39,063 bases of DNA from Chthoniobacter flavus. Its GTDB lineage: Bacteria; Verrucomicrobiota; Verrucomicrobiia; Chthoniobacterales; Terrimicrobiaceae. Where the stretch lies: assembly GCA_020718585.1 (NCBI GenBank), contig DYRS01000004.1, positions 1 to 39,063 of the forward strand, in the 5' to 3' direction. Under the pieces are notes generated by a model that was not told the DNA's origin, searched no databases, and saw only the letters and a list, made by a program, of their open reading frames with translations. Both the position numbers and the translations under genes were made by a program. Shown one piece after another: positions 16,972-27,694 of this stretch (within the stretch, counting starts at the first letter, position 1; the number at the start of each line of letters is the position of its first letter).

Positions 16972-18063
16972 TCAGCGCGGCAGGCAGTCGAGCGCGCGCT
17001 GGCGCAGCGCATGGTCGCAGAGCACGAGCGCGGTCATGGCCTCGACGATCGGAACCGCTCGGGGCAGGACGCACGGGTCGTGGCGTCCGCGCGCGGCGAG
17101 CGTGGAATCCTCCCCGGCGGCGGTGACGGTCGCCTGGCATTGCGAGATCGTCGCCGTCGGCTTGAAGGCGACCCGGAACGTGATCGGCTCGCCGTTGCTG
17201 ATCCCTCCCTGCACGCCGCCCGAGCGGTTGCCCACGGTGCGCACGTGGCCGGCCTCCATGCGATACGGGTCGTTGTGCTCGGAGCCGGTCATGCATGCTC
17301 CCGCGAACCCGGAGCCGACCTCGAATCCCTTCGTCGCGGGCAGGCTGAGCATCGCCTTTGCAAGGTCGGCCTCCAGACGGTCAAAAACCGGTTCGCCGAG
17401 CCCCGGCGGGCATCCGCGCACCAGCCCCTCGATCACCCCGCCGACGCTGTCGCCTGCGGCGCGTGCGGCCTTGATCCGGTCGGTCATTGCCGCCGCCGCC
17501 AGTGGGTCCGGGCAGCGGACCGGGTTCGCCTCGATGTCCTCGCGGCCGACCGTTCCGGCATCCACAAGCGAGGTGATGTCATGGACAGCCGACACCCATG
17601 CAAGGATCTCGAGACCGGGATGCACGAGGCTCAGAACCTTTTTTGCGACGGCGGCGGCGGCCACGCGTCCGATCGTCTCGCGGGCGGACGAGCGTCCGCC
17701 GCCCTCCCAATTTCTCACACCGTATTTCGCCTGGTAGGTAAAGTCGGCGTGCGACGGGCGGAAGTGGGTCTCCATCTCGCGGTAGGCGTCCGGCCGCGCG
17801 TCGCTATTGCGGACCATGATCGAGATCGGGGTGCCGAGCGTGAGCCCGCGGAAGACCCCGGAGAGGATCGTGCAGGTGTCGGACTCCTTGCGCGGCGTGA
17901 CGATGTCGCTCTGACCCGGCCGCCGCCGGTCGAGGTCCGGCTGGATGTCCGCCTCCGAAAGCGGGAGGCGGGGCGGGCATCCGTCGATCACCACGCCCAC
18001 GCCGCCGCCGTGCGACTCACCCCATGTCGAAATCCTGAACAATGTGCCGAATGTGCTTGCCAT
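16972..18063 (-). CDS. aroC: chorismate synthase
   Basis: [51 protein letters not shown]. Confidence 0.97.
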   Translation of the reverse strand: MASTFGTLFRISTWGESHGGGVGVVIDGCPPRLPLSEADIQPDLDRRRPGQSDIVTPRKESDTCTILSGVFRGLTLGTPISIMVRNSDARPDAYREMETHFRPSHADFTYQAKYGVRNWEGGGRSSARETIGRVAAAAVAKKVLSLVHPGLEILAWVSAVHDITSLVDAGTVGREDIEANPVRCPDPLAAAAMTDRIKAARAAGDSVGGVIEGLVRGCPPGLGEPVFDRLEADLAKAMLSLPATKGFEVGSGFAGACMTGSEHNDPYRMEAGHVRTVGNRSGGVQGGISNGEPITFRVAFKPTATISQCQATVTAAGEDSTLAARGRHDPCVLPRAVPIVEAMTALVLCDHALRQRALDCLPR

Positions 18064-18134
18064 GCCGACCGGCATTCAACGCGAAGACGCGTGTGGAATC
18101 ACGCGAAAACGATGGCGCATCCAGTTTTCTGCGA

Positions 18135-19160
18135 TCAAAGGAGGCTTTCCTGGGCCGGCTTGCTTGGGGGGATGATGCCGAGTTTGCGGTAGGCTTTTGG
18201 CAGGGCGACGCGGCCCTGGGGGGTGCGCTTGAGGAACCCCTGCATGATGAGGAACGGCTCGTGGACCTCCTCGATCGTGCCGGCCTCCTCGCCGATCGCA
18301 ACGGCGAGGCTGTTGACCCCGACCGGTCCGCCGTCGAAAAGCCCGATGAGCGACTCGAGGATCCGCTTGTCCATTTCGTCGAATCCCTCCTCGTCGATCT
18401 CCAACATCGTGAGCGCCTTGTCGGCGGTGTCGGCGTCCATGCGTCCGCCCGCGCGGACCTGCGCGAAGTCGCGGACCCAGCGCAGGAGGTTGTTTGCGAT
18501 GCGCGGGGTGCCGCGCGACCGGCGCGCGATCTCCATCGCGGCGCCCTCGCCCATTTCCGAACCGATGAGCCCGGCGCTGCGGGAGACGATCGTGGCGAGC
18601 TGCTCGGCCGGATAGTAATCGAGTCGGCAGTTCATCCCAAAGCGCGAGCGGAGCGGCTCGCTGATCATCCCGGCGCGGGTTGTCGCGCCGATGAGCGTGA
18701 AGCGGGCGAGGTTGAGTCGGACGCTGCGCGCGCTCGGCCCCTGGTCGATGAGGATGTCGAGCTTGAAGTCCTCCATTGCGGGGTAAAGGTATTCCTCGAT
18801 CGCCGGCTGGAGCCGGTGGATCTCGTCAATGAAGAGGACCCCGCCGCGCTCGATGTTGGTGAGGAGTCCGGCGAGGTCGCCCGCCTTGTCGATCATCGGG
18901 CCGCTCGTCGTGCGGACCTCGACCTCCATCGCGTTGCCGATGATGTAGGCGAGCGTCGTCTTGCCGAGTCCCGGCGGGCCGCTCAGGAGGATGTGCTGGA
19001 GCGTGTCGCCCCGCTGCCGGGCGGCCTCGACCATCAGGCGCAGCCGCTCGACCGTCTTCTCCTGCCCGGAAAACTCCTCGAAGAGCGGCGGCCGGAGCGA
19101 CGCCTCGAAGTCGGCGTCCACCGCCGCCTCCTCGGGTGCCTTCGGATCGGGCGCGCTCAT
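18135..19160 (-). CDS. ruvB: Holliday junction branch migration helicase RuvB
   Basis: [55 protein letters not shown] overlap with ppk1 stop. Confidence 0.97.
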   Translation of the reverse strand: MSAPDPKAPEEAAVDADFEASLRPPLFEEFSGQEKTVERLRLMVEAARQRGDTLQHILLSGPPGLGKTTLAYIIGNAMEVEVRTTSGPMIDKAGDLAGLLTNIERGGVLFIDEIHRLQPAIEEYLYPAMEDFKLDILIDQGPSARSVRLNLARFTLIGATTRAGMISEPLRSRFGMNCRLDYYPAEQLATIVSRSAGLIGSEMGEGAAMEIARRSRGTPRIANNLLRWVRDFAQVRAGGRMDADTADKALTMLEIDEEGFDEMDKRILESLIGLFDGGPVGVNSLAVAIGEEAGTIEEVHEPFLIMQGFLKRTPQGRVALPKAYRKLGIIPPSKPAQESLL

Positions 19161-21229
19161 TCCTGCTTTTCCAGCGCGCGCTGCTTCCGCCGCCGCTGGG
19201 CATCGGCGAGGAATTCCGCCTGCGCATCGAACGGCTCGCCGCCATCGTCGAGCGGCGCATACGTGCCGTCCGGCCGCATGACCTTCGACTTCACGTTGTC
19301 CTTCCAGAACCACTCGAGGATCTCCTCGACGTGCTCGGCCGCGCGCGGCAGGACGACCGGAAAAACCGTCTCGACCCGTCGGAAGAGGTTCCGCGGCATC
19401 CAGTCGGCGCTGCCGAGGAAGATTTTTCGGGTGCCGCCATTTTCGAAGCGGAAGATCCGGCTATGTTCGAGGAACCTGCCGACGATGCTGCGGACCTCGA
19501 TATTTTCGCTCACGCCGGGGATCCCGACCTTCACCGCGCACATCCCGCGCACGAGGAGGCGGATCGGAACCCCTGCGGCGGACGCCCGGTAGAGCGCCTC
19601 GATGATCCCCTCCTCGACCAGCGAATTCACCTTGACGTAAATCCCGCACGGACGTCCGGCCGCCGCATGCTCGATCTCGCCGTCAATCATCTTCAGAAAC
19701 GTGTCGAGGAGCGTCCATGGCGCGACGATCAGCTCGTTCATCGGGGGGAATTTTGCGACCCCGGTGAGGCAGTTGAACGTCTCGGCAAGGTCGGTCGTGA
19801 TCGCCTCCCGGCAGGTGAGCATGCTCAGGTCGGTGTAGATTTTTGCGGTTGAGGGATGGTAGTTCCCGGTCCCGAGGTGCGCGTAGCGGCGGATCCCGTT
19901 GCCCTCGCTGCGGATGATAAGCATCGCCTTCGCGTGGGTCTTGAGCCCGGCGACCCCGTAGATGACATCCACCCCGGCCTCGCGCATCATCCGCGCCCAT
20001 TTGATGTTCGCGGCCTCGTCGAACCGCGCCTTCAGCTCGATGACCGCCGTGACCTGCTTCCCGTTTTTTGCCGCCGTGATCAACGCCTGCACGATCGGCG
20101 AGTCCGAGCTCGTCCGGTAGAGCGTCTGCTTGATTGCGAGCACCTGCGGGTCCTCGGCCGCCTGCGCGAGAAAATCCACCACCGTCTGGAAATTGTCATA
20201 CGGATGGTGAAGCAGGATGTCGCCCTTGCGGATGTGGAAAAAGATGTCGCTCTCGGTTTCGAGCGAGACGACCGTGCGCGGGGTGAACCGCTTGTAGCGC
20301 AGGTCCGGACGGTCAATCTGGATCGCCAGCGGCATGAGCCTCGAAAAATTCAGCGGCCCATGAATTCGGAAAACATCCTCCTCCTCGAGGTTGAAGATCT
20401 GCAGCAGCCGGTCCACCACCTCCGGCGGGCAGTCGTCCTGCACCTCAAGCCGCACCGCCGCACCGCGCTTGACCCGGCGGAGCTCCTCCTCGATCGCGTG
20501 GAGGAGGTTCAGTTCCTCCTCCTCGTCGAAGTAGAGGTTGCTGTTGCGGGTGAGGCGGAAGAGGTGCGAGCCCTTGACCCGGACGCCCTTGAAAAGCGAG
20601 GCGAGGTGCTCCTGGATGATGTTTCCCAGGAACACGTAGTCGTCGCCGTTCTGCTGCTTCGAAAACGGGACGACGCGCGGCAGGATCCGCGGTGCCTGGA
20701 CGACCGCGATGTCGGTCTGGAGACCGTCGCCCTCGAGCTCGACGATCACGTTCAGGCTCTTGTTGAGGAGCTGCGGAAACGGATGCGAAGGGTCCACAGC
20801 GATCGGCGTGAGCACCGGGTAAACCGTTGTATCGAAGAAATTCTTGAAGTGCGCCCGCTCGTCATCCGGCACGTCAGGATACGTGTGGAACCGGATCTTC
20901 TGTTTTTCGAGTTCCGGAAAAATCCGCTCCCGCCAGCACCGGTATTGGTCGTCCACCATCCGGCGCGAGCGGTCGCTGATCGCGGCGAGCATCTCGCTGG
21001 CAGAGAGCCCGTCCGGACCGGTCTCCGACGTGTGCGTCTGCCGCTGCTGCTTGAGCCCGGCGACCCGGACCTCAAAAAATTCGTCGAGGTTCGAGCTGAC
21101 GATGCACAGGAACTTCAGGCGCTCGAGGATCGGGTTCGCGTCGTCCATCGCCTGGTCAAGAACCCGCTGGTTGAACTCCAGCCAGCTCAGCTCGCGGTTG
21201 ATGAAATTCGAACTGTCGGAAAAAGCCAT
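19157..21229 (-). CDS. ppk1: polyphosphate kinase 1
   Basis: [78 protein letters not shown]. Confidence 0.97.
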   Translation of the reverse strand: MAFSDSSNFINRELSWLEFNQRVLDQAMDDANPILERLKFLCIVSSNLDEFFEVRVAGLKQQRQTHTSETGPDGLSASEMLAAISDRSRRMVDDQYRCWRERIFPELEKQKIRFHTYPDVPDDERAHFKNFFDTTVYPVLTPIAVDPSHPFPQLLNKSLNVIVELEGDGLQTDIAVVQAPRILPRVVPFSKQQNGDDYVFLGNIIQEHLASLFKGVRVKGSHLFRLTRNSNLYFDEEEELNLLHAIEEELRRVKRGAAVRLEVQDDCPPEVVDRLLQIFNLEEEDVFRIHGPLNFSRLMPLAIQIDRPDLRYKRFTPRTVVSLETESDIFFHIRKGDILLHHPYDNFQTVVDFLAQAAEDPQVLAIKQTLYRTSSDSPIVQALITAAKNGKQVTAVIELKARFDEAANIKWARMMREAGVDVIYGVAGLKTHAKAMLIIRSEGNGIRRYAHLGTGNYHPSTAKIYTDLSMLTCREAITTDLAETFNCLTGVAKFPPMNELIVAPWTLLDTFLKMIDGEIEHAAAGRPCGIYVKVNSLVEEGIIEALYRASAAGVPIRLLVRGMCAVKVGIPGVSENIEVRSIVGRFLEHSRIFRFENGGTRKIFLGSADWMPRNLFRRVETVFPVVLPRAAEHVEEILEWFWKDNVKSKVMRPDGTYAPLDDGGEPFDAQAEFLADAQRRRKQRALEKQE

Positions 21230-21235
21230 CCCTGC

Positions 21236-21263
21236 ATCGTCGGATTTGCCGCGAATTGGTCAA
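21236..21263 (-). promoter_or_regulatory. predicted ppk1 promoter TTGACC-N16-GACGAT, 6 nt from ATG
   Basis: -35 at 21258-21263, -10 at 21236-21241, ATG at 21227-21229. Confidence 0.4.
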
Positions 21264-21458
21264 GAGGAGATTTCCCAAGGCGGAGGCGTGGAAGGCTGAT
21301 TTTTTTTAATTTTCCATACGGAAGGGGCCTTGGAGGTTTTTGGAGATGCCCGGCGGCCGTTCGGGGCTGTCGCAGAGCCTTGCATTTTGGCAGTTTGCAA
21401 CCAAGACTGCGCGAAAATTCCGGCGTGCATTTGATGGGGCGGCCGAATTTCTCGCGCT

Positions 21459-22343
21459 ATGTCGAAAATCAACGAAACCAAGTCCGGCAGGCGATCCGAG
21501 CCCGTTCGCGGACGCAAAGCGTCACCGGCGGCGATGCCTTCGCGTCAGGTGACGCTCGAAAATTCGCGAGCAGCACGGGGAGTTTCTGCCGGATCGGGGG
21601 CGGTGTCTGGGGATGTTCTACTGGTGGACATCAGCAACTCGTTTGTGAAGCTTGCGCTGGCGAGAGGCGGGCGGATCGGACGGGTCCACCGCCTGCCGAC
21701 GAAAACCCTGAGGGCAGGTCAAATCCGGGCACTGATCGGGGGCAGGGTACTCGCCGGAACGGTTGCCGCCTCGGTGGTTCCAAAAAAATGCCGCGAGGTG
21801 GATGCCGCCTGCGGTCCGGGAGTTTGCTGGATCGGGCCGCACACGCACCTCGGGGTGGGGATTGATTATCCGAATCCGGGCAAGATCGGCCCCGACCGGC
21901 TTGCCAACGCGGCTGGATGCGCCGCGCACTACGGGGTGCCTGCGATCGTGGTGGACTTCGGGACGGCGGTTACGTTCGACGTGATCTCTCCGGGCGGGAG
22001 CTACATCGGCGGGGTGATCGCGCCCGGCCTGAACGCGATGACCGAATACCTGCACGACCGTACGGCGCTCCTCCCGTTGATCCGGCTGCGCGAGCCGGTC
22101 GCGGCGGTCGGGCGCACGACCGAAGGCGCGATGCTCTCGGGTGCGGTCAACGGCTACCGCGGCCTTGTCGCAGAAATCCTCCGGCAGGTCCGCCGCGAGG
22201 CATTCCCGCGCCACCGTCCGAAAGTCGTGGCCACCGGCGGCGACGCCCGGCTCATCTCGGCTGGCCTGCCGGTCTTTGACGCGGTGGATCCGATCCTCAC
22301 GCTCCGCGGGCTTCTGGTCGCCGCGCACCTGAATTTGGGCTGA
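21459..22343 (+). CDS. coaX: type III pantothenate kinase
   Basis: LLVDISNSFVKLALARGG, GIDYPNPGKIGPDRLANAAG, VVDFGTAVTFDVI. Start uncertain; in-frame GTG at 21603 gives a family-typical N-terminus. Confidence 0.92.
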   Translation: MSKINETKSGRRSEPVRGRKASPAAMPSRQVTLENSRAARGVSAGSGAVSGDVLLVDISNSFVKLALARGGRIGRVHRLPTKTLRAGQIRALIGGRVLAGTVAASVVPKKCREVDAACGPGVCWIGPHTHLGVGIDYPNPGKIGPDRLANAAGCAAHYGVPAIVVDFGTAVTFDVISPGGSYIGGVIAPGLNAMTEYLHDRTALLPLIRLREPVAAVGRTTEGAMLSGAVNGYRGLVAEILRQVRREAFPRHRPKVVATGGDARLISAGLPVFDAVDPILTLRGLLVAAHLNLG

Positions 22344-22349
22344 TCCCTG

Positions 22350-22368
22350 CCGCTCAGCGGGCTTTTTT
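22350..22368 (+). terminator. weak intrinsic terminator after coaX (CCGC-TCA-GCGG then T6)
   Basis: 4-bp stem with T-run just after the coaX stop. Confidence 0.35.
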
Positions 22369-22394
22369 GACGCTGGATTCGCCGACCGACGGCC

Positions 22395-23030
22395 TCATGG
22401 TTTATCCGGTGGCAATGGAGTGCCCGGGGGCTTTGTGGCGGAGAATTCGCCGGTGCGCTCGTAGTCGCGGTATCGCTCTGTGATTGCGCGGATGTAGGAT
22501 TTTGTTGCTGGAAAATCCATCGCGGCCCGGAGCTCGTCCGCCCCGAAGTCTCCTCCAAGCCCGGAGTCGCGCTCCCAGCGCTTCACGCGGGTGCGGCCGG
22601 CATTGTATTCGGCGAGCGCAAACGGGATCGGGTCATCCTTCCCAGCCCAGTGGCGGAGCGCGTTCGCAAGATACCATGTCCCGGCATCGATGTTCGTCTT
22701 CGGATCGAGGAGGTCGGTCGGAACGAACGTTTCGATTTTTTCCGCGCGCGCCCAGTCGAGCGCCGCGCCCTCAGTGATCTGCATGAGCCCGCGCTCGCCG
22801 TGCGCTCCGAGCATCTCCGGCTGGAACCGCGATTCCCGCCAGATCACCGCCTTGACGAGCGACGGTCTCACGCCGTAGCGCGCGGCGGCCGCAGCGATCC
22901 GGGCGTCGTGGCTTGCGAACCGCACGCCGAACACCAGCTTCTGCAAGCGGTAGCTTTTCCCGGCGGCAAACCATGCAAGCAGGATCGCCGCAGCCAGCAG
23001 CCCGCAAACCGAAATTGCCCAAAATTTCAT
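22395..23030 (-). CDS. lytic transglycosylase (SLT family)
   Basis: VKAVIWRESRFQPEMLGAHGERGLMQI, LAEYNAGRTRVKRW; start at MKFWAISVCGLLAAAILLAWF. Confidence 0.9.
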   Translation of the reverse strand: MKFWAISVCGLLAAAILLAWFAAGKSYRLQKLVFGVRFASHDARIAAAAARYGVRPSLVKAVIWRESRFQPEMLGAHGERGLMQITEGAALDWARAEKIETFVPTDLLDPKTNIDAGTWYLANALRHWAGKDDPIPFALAEYNAGRTRVKRWERDSGLGGDFGADELRAAMDFPATKSYIRAITERYRDYERTGEFSATKPPGTPLPPDKP

Positions 23031-23093
23031 CCGCGCGACCATACAGCCGGCGCGGCCCGCCGACAATCCCACGCATCCGCGATTTCAAAACAT

Positions 23094-23122
23094 TTGAGCT
23101 TTGCGTCCGTGCGGGCTACGGT
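23094..23122 (+). promoter_or_regulatory. predicted promoter TTGAGC-N17-TACGGT, 9 nt from ATG at 23132
   Basis: Same -35, spacing and -10 as upstream of hom. Confidence 0.55.
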
Positions 23123-23131
23123 GGCGAATCT

Positions 23132-23671
23132 ATGAAATCCATTCTCTTGTCCTGCACGCTGGCCGCGCTTTTCGCGGGTTCCGCCCTCGCCCAGTCCCCC
23201 ACCCTGCCGGCACTGCCGCCCGACGGGTTTGTGACGCTCGAGCAGATCGTCTCGGAGTTTGGGACATCGCCGGATGCCGCGATGCAAAAATACAACGGGA
23301 TGAGGATCCTGGTTTACGGTCGGGTCGGTCTGGTCACCCAGTCGGACGACTCGGCGGGCGATCCGCTGACGGTTGTGATGCAGCTTCCGAACCAGACGAC
23401 GCCGGATGTGAAGGCGGTCTTCGGGGCGGACGACGTGCCGACGAACAATGTGTCGGTGGGCGGGAACAACTCGAAGGCGGATGTCTTCCACCGGAACTGG
23501 GAAGGCGCGCTGACAAAGGAGCGGGCGTTCATCGTCGCGGGCGAGAACACCGGGATCCGCGGGACGTTCGACAACTTTGTGGCGGGCGACATCGTGCTGC
23601 AAAACTGCCACAAGCTGGAGACCGGGGTGCTCATGAAAAAGCTCGCCGAGCACGGCATCGCGACCGAATAA
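23132..23671 (+). CDS. secreted protein of unknown function, possible OB-fold (tRNA_anti-like)
   Basis: Signal peptide [35 protein letters not shown] and [14 protein letters not shown] resemble OB-fold tRNA_anti-like proteins. Confidence 0.6.
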   Translation: MKSILLSCTLAALFAGSALAQSPTLPALPPDGFVTLEQIVSEFGTSPDAAMQKYNGMRILVYGRVGLVTQSDDSAGDPLTVVMQLPNQTTPDVKAVFGADDVPTNNVSVGGNNSKADVFHRNWEGALTKERAFIVAGENTGIRGTFDNFVAGDIVLQNCHKLETGVLMKKLAEHGIATE

Positions 23672-23672
23672 G

Positions 23673-25565
23673 TTGAGCGATTTCGAGTATCCGAAGTGCT
23701 ACGACGTGGCGGTCGTCGGCGGCGGCCATGCGGGGATCGAGGCCGCGATGGCGGCGGCCCGGCTTGGCTGCGAGACGCTGCTGCTCACGCAGAATGCCGA
23801 CACGGTCGCGCAGATGTCGTGCAACCCGGCGATTGGCGGGCTCGCGAAGGGTCACATCGTTCGCGAGATTGACGCGCTCGGCGGCGCGATGGCGCTGAAC
23901 ACCGACGCGACCGGCATCCAGTTCCGGATGCTGAACACGAGCAAGGGGGCGAGCGTGCGGGCACCGCGCGCGCAGTGCGACAAGAAGGCCTACCAGTTCC
24001 GCATGAAGGCACTCCTCGAGGCGCACCCGCTTCTCGATTTGAAGCAGGGAAATGCCATCCGCCTGGCCGTCGAAAATGGTGCGGTCGCCGGGGTCGAAAC
24101 CGCCCTCGGGATCACGTTCCGCGCGCGGGCGGTCGTCGTCACCACCGGCACGTTCATGCGCGGGCTCCTGCATGTCGGGCTCCACAACCAGGCTGGCGGA
24201 CGCCTCGGTGATGAGGCCTCGACATTCAGCGATTGCCTGCGCGAGCTGGGGTTCGAGGTCGGACGCTTCAAGACCGGCACCCCGTGCCGGCTGCTCGCCA
24301 AAAGCATTGATTTTTCAAAATGCGAGGTCCAGCCGGGCGACGATCCCGCGCCGGTATTCAGCCACCTCGCAGACACCCTCCGGCGCGGGGAAGACGATAT
24401 TTTCACGCTCAACGAGTGGAGGGACGGCGGGCTGCGGGCGCGGCAGGTCGCCTGCCATATCACGCACACGAACGAGCGCACGCATGAAATCATCCGCGCG
24501 AACCTCGACAAATCCCCGCTCTACGCCGGCGTCATCGAAGGGGTCGGGCCAAGGTATTGCCCGAGCATCGAGGACAAGGTCGTAAAATTTGCCGACCGGC
24601 CGGCCCACCAGATTTTCCTCGAGCCCGAGGGCCGGCACACCGGGGAGATCTACGTCAACGGGGTCTCGACGAGCCTGCCGTTCGACGTCCAGCTCGCGTT
24701 TATCCGCAGCATCGCCGGCCTCGAAAATGCGGAGATCCTCCGCCCCGGCTACGCGGTGGAATACGATTACTGCCCGGCGACCCAGCTTCATGCGACGCTC
24801 GAGACGAAGCGCCTTGGCGGGCTGTATTTTGCGGGGCAGATCAACGGGACCTCCGGCTACGAGGAGGCCGCCGCGCAGGGTCTCATCGCCGGCGCGAACG
24901 CGGCGCTCAAGCTGCTCGGCCGACCGGCCTTTGTCCCGGCCCGCCACGAGGCGTACATCGGGGTGCTTCTCGACGATCTCGTCACGCGGGGCGCATCTGA
25001 GCCCTACCGAATGTTCACCAGCCGCGCGGAATACCGGCTCCTCCTGCGGCAGGACAACGCGGACCTCCGGCTCACCGGAAAGGCGGTTCTCGCAGGTCTC
25101 GTCACGGGCGAAAGAAAATCGCGGTTCGAGAAAAAGTCGGCTCTCGTCGCCGGGCTTCGAGCGCGACTCGTCGAGATCAAGGTCGCTTCCCTCCCGCTCG
25201 GGCACTGGCTGAAGCGATCGGAGAACGCCTGGCGCGGGCTCCCGCCGGAGATCCGCGACGCCTACCCCGTCGACGTCTGGGACCAGATCGAAACCGATCT
25301 CAAATACGACGGCTACATCCGCCGCCAAGAGGACCAGATCGCCCGCACGGAACGCCACGAATCAAAACAGATCCCCGACGGCACCGCCTACGAATCCATC
25401 GTCGGGCTTCGCACTGAGGCAGTCCACCGCCTTTCAAAAATCCGTCCGGAAACCCTCGGGCAGGCGTCCCGAATCGACGGGGTCACTCCGGCCGATGTCG
25501 CGCTCCTTGGCATCTGGCTCGCCCGCAGCGAGCGCGCCCGCCAGCCCGGCGGAGCGGAGGCGTAA
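23673..25565 (+). CDS. mnmG: tRNA uridine-5-carboxymethylaminomethyl modification enzyme MnmG
   Basis: [49 protein letters not shown] start. Confidence 0.97.
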   Translation: MSDFEYPKCYDVAVVGGGHAGIEAAMAAARLGCETLLLTQNADTVAQMSCNPAIGGLAKGHIVREIDALGGAMALNTDATGIQFRMLNTSKGASVRAPRAQCDKKAYQFRMKALLEAHPLLDLKQGNAIRLAVENGAVAGVETALGITFRARAVVVTTGTFMRGLLHVGLHNQAGGRLGDEASTFSDCLRELGFEVGRFKTGTPCRLLAKSIDFSKCEVQPGDDPAPVFSHLADTLRRGEDDIFTLNEWRDGGLRARQVACHITHTNERTHEIIRANLDKSPLYAGVIEGVGPRYCPSIEDKVVKFADRPAHQIFLEPEGRHTGEIYVNGVSTSLPFDVQLAFIRSIAGLENAEILRPGYAVEYDYCPATQLHATLETKRLGGLYFAGQINGTSGYEEAAAQGLIAGANAALKLLGRPAFVPARHEAYIGVLLDDLVTRGASEPYRMFTSRAEYRLLLRQDNADLRLTGKAVLAGLVTGERKSRFEKKSALVAGLRARLVEIKVASLPLGHWLKRSENAWRGLPPEIRDAYPVDVWDQIETDLKYDGYIRRQEDQIARTERHESKQIPDGTAYESIVGLRTEAVHRLSKIRPETLGQASRIDGVTPADVALLGIWLARSERARQPGGAEA

Positions 25566-25569
25566 AAGC

Positions 25570-26844
25570 TCAGAAGACGCCTGCCAGCGCGGTCGCGACA
25601 ACGCGGACGGATTCGTCAATGTCGGCGTCGGTGTGCGCGAGCGACAGGAAGCCGGACTCGAATTGCGAGGGCGCAAAATACACGCCGTCGGCGAGGCATC
25701 GGTGGAAGAATTTTGCGAACTTTGCGCGGTCGCTCCGCATGGCATCGGAGAGGCGGACGACCGGCCCCTCGCAAAAGTAGAGGCAGAACATCGAGCCGAT
25801 CCGGCGGAACGAGCACGGGAGGCCGCGGGTCGCCTCTTGGGCGAGCGTCTCGAACCGCGCGCCCGATTCCTCGAGCCGGGCCCAGCCATCGAGCCGCTCG
25901 AGTTCTCGGATCTGTGCGAGCCCGGCAGCAAGCGCGAGCGGGTTTCCCGAGAGTGTGCCCGCTTGGTAAACCGGGCCGTCGGGCGAGAGCTGGCCCATGA
26001 TTTCCGTGCGGCCGCCGAACGCTCCGACCGGTAGCCCGCCGCCGATGACTTTCCCCAGCGCGGTGAGGTCGGGGCGGATTCCAAAGACCTCCTGGGCCCC
26101 GCCCCGGGCGAGGCGGAACCCGGTCATCACCTCGTCAAAAATCAGGAGTGTGCCGGAGTCGCGGCAGAGCTTTTCGAGCTCCTCGAGGAACCCGGGTTCC
26201 GGAAGGTAAAGCCCGGCGTTGGCGGGCACTGGCTCGACGATGATGGCTGCGAACTCGCGCGGGTTGGCGGCAAACGCGGCGCGGACGGCATCCAGATCGT
26301 TGAACGGAACCGCGACGGTGAGCCGCGCGAGCGCGACGGGAACTCCGGCGCTGTCGGGGGTGCCGTGCGTAAGTGCCCCGCTCCCCGCGTTCACCAGCAG
26401 GGAATCCACATGCCCGTGGTAGCAGCCCTCGAATTTTAGAATCTTATCGCGCCCGGTGAACCCGCGGGCGAGGCGCACGCAGCTCATCGTCGCCTCGGTC
26501 CCGCTGTTGACCATTCGCACTTTTTCGACTGAGGGGACGAGCCGGCAGATCGTCTCCGCCATCTCGACCTCGAGCGGGTTCGGGGTTCCGAAGCTGAGCC
26601 CGTGCGTCGCGGCCTCGCGCACCGCCGAGACGACCGGCTCCGGCGCATGCCCGAGAATCGCCGGCCCCCATGTGCCGACATAGTCAATCATCTCCTGCCC
26701 ATCAACCGTCGTGAGCCGGCATCCTTTCGCGGACTTTGTAAAAAACGGCTGGCCACCAACTCCACGAAACGCGCGGACCGGAGAGTTGACCCCGCCGGGA
26801 ATCCTCCGCAGCGCGGACTCAAAGAGGTGTTCGGATGCGGTCAT
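25570..26844 (-). CDS. hemL: glutamate-1-semialdehyde 2,1-aminomutase
   Basis: RIPGGVNSPVRAFRGVGG, FDEVMTGFRLARGGAQ, LGKVIGGGLPVGAFGG. Confidence 0.96.
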   Translation of the reverse strand: MTASEHLFESALRRIPGGVNSPVRAFRGVGGQPFFTKSAKGCRLTTVDGQEMIDYVGTWGPAILGHAPEPVVSAVREAATHGLSFGTPNPLEVEMAETICRLVPSVEKVRMVNSGTEATMSCVRLARGFTGRDKILKFEGCYHGHVDSLLVNAGSGALTHGTPDSAGVPVALARLTVAVPFNDLDAVRAAFAANPREFAAIIVEPVPANAGLYLPEPGFLEELEKLCRDSGTLLIFDEVMTGFRLARGGAQEVFGIRPDLTALGKVIGGGLPVGAFGGRTEIMGQLSPDGPVYQAGTLSGNPLALAAGLAQIRELERLDGWARLEESGARFETLAQEATRGLPCSFRRIGSMFCLYFCEGPVVRLSDAMRSDRAKFAKFFHRCLADGVYFAPSQFESGFLSLAHTDADIDESVRVVATALAGVF

Positions 26845-27532
26845 CGGTTCGAATTTCCTGGCGTGTCATCGGCGTCTTCGGACCTTCTTCGGGCTCGTTG
26901 TTCCATGCGGCGAAGATCTCCTGGTCCTCGAAGAGTTCCTGTGGATTGACCGCATAATTCGGGCGCGCAAGGACTCCCCGGTCGGCATATTCCGGCTGGC
27001 AGTCGAGGCAGTAGGCCGAGAGCTCAGAGCAAATCCAGCGGCTGTCGCGGTTTAGCAAACGGCCGACAAACCGGTCCGGATCGGTCCCGAAATGCGTCAT
27101 CATCCACCGGCGCAGAAAACTGCCCTCAAGGATCTGCGCCGCGATGACGAGGTTATCGTATTTCGTGCCGACCTGCGCCAGCGCGGTCGCCGCGATCCGG
27201 CGTCCGACCGCCGGCGTGCATTTCCGGGGCTTGCGGAAAAAGATCTGCGTCTTCGGGTCGTTGAAATACCGGTCGAGCGGCGACCGCACGACCCCCTTGC
27301 CGGCGAGTGCCTCGACGCATTCGTTTTCGGCGGTGACGACGAGCGCGTGCGAGACCCGAATGTCGCCGAGCCTTGCCCAGCGCGTGAAATACGCGATGCC
27401 GGTCGAGAGGAGCGACGACCCGGTGAACGTGAACCCAATGTAGCCGGCCCGGTAGTTTTCCCCGAACTCGGGCTTGAGCGACTGCACGGATATGCGCGAT
27501 TGCGCGAGGCGGGATGTGTCCGGACGTTTCAT
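26819..27532 (-). CDS. YiiX-like permuted NlpC/P60 papain-fold protein
   Basis: GDIRVSHALVVTAENECVEALAGKGVV and WICSELSAYCLD resemble YiiX-type permuted papain-like enzymes; 26-bp overlap with hemL. Confidence 0.6.
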   Translation of the reverse strand: MKRPDTSRLAQSRISVQSLKPEFGENYRAGYIGFTFTGSSLLSTGIAYFTRWARLGDIRVSHALVVTAENECVEALAGKGVVRSPLDRYFNDPKTQIFFRKPRKCTPAVGRRIAATALAQVGTKYDNLVIAAQILEGSFLRRWMMTHFGTDPDRFVGRLLNRDSRWICSELSAYCLDCQPEYADRGVLARPNYAVNPQELFEDQEIFAAWNNEPEEGPKTPMTRQEIRTDDRIRTPL

Positions 27533-27539
27533 GCGCCGC

Positions 27540-27567
27540 ATTCTAGGCTGGAAGAAAAAGATGGGAA
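27540..27567 (-). promoter_or_regulatory. predicted promoter TTCCCA-N16-TAGAAT, 7 nt from ATG at 27532
   Basis: -35 at 27562-27567, -10 at 27540-27545. Confidence 0.4.
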
Positions 27568-27658
27568 GCCGGAAAGCGCGCCCTCGCTGCTATTCCCATC
27601 GCGCCGAAGCCGTTCGGGCGGGCAACCGTTTTTGCCTCCGGTTGCGCTCGATTATTGT

Positions 27659-27687
27659 TTGAGCGATTTGTGCGGGCGCGATACGGT
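27659..27687 (+). promoter_or_regulatory. predicted hom promoter TTGAGC-N17-TACGGT, 7 nt from ATG
   Basis: -35 at 27659-27664, -10 at 27682-27687; identical boxes to those at 23094-23122. Confidence 0.55.
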
Positions 27688-27694
27688 GGCGCAT

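Noticed and set aside
18042-19592. 516-aa plus-strand ORF opposite ruvB/ppk1
   Set aside because: Antisense shadow of two conserved genes.
19856-21865. 669-aa plus-strand ORF opposite ppk1
   Set aside because: Antisense shadow of ppk1 and out of frame with coaX; no domain pattern.
27092-27694. N-terminal extension of the hom ORF
   Set aside because: Antisense to the YiiX-like gene; homoserine dehydrogenase homology starts at MSSTTYGVALLG.
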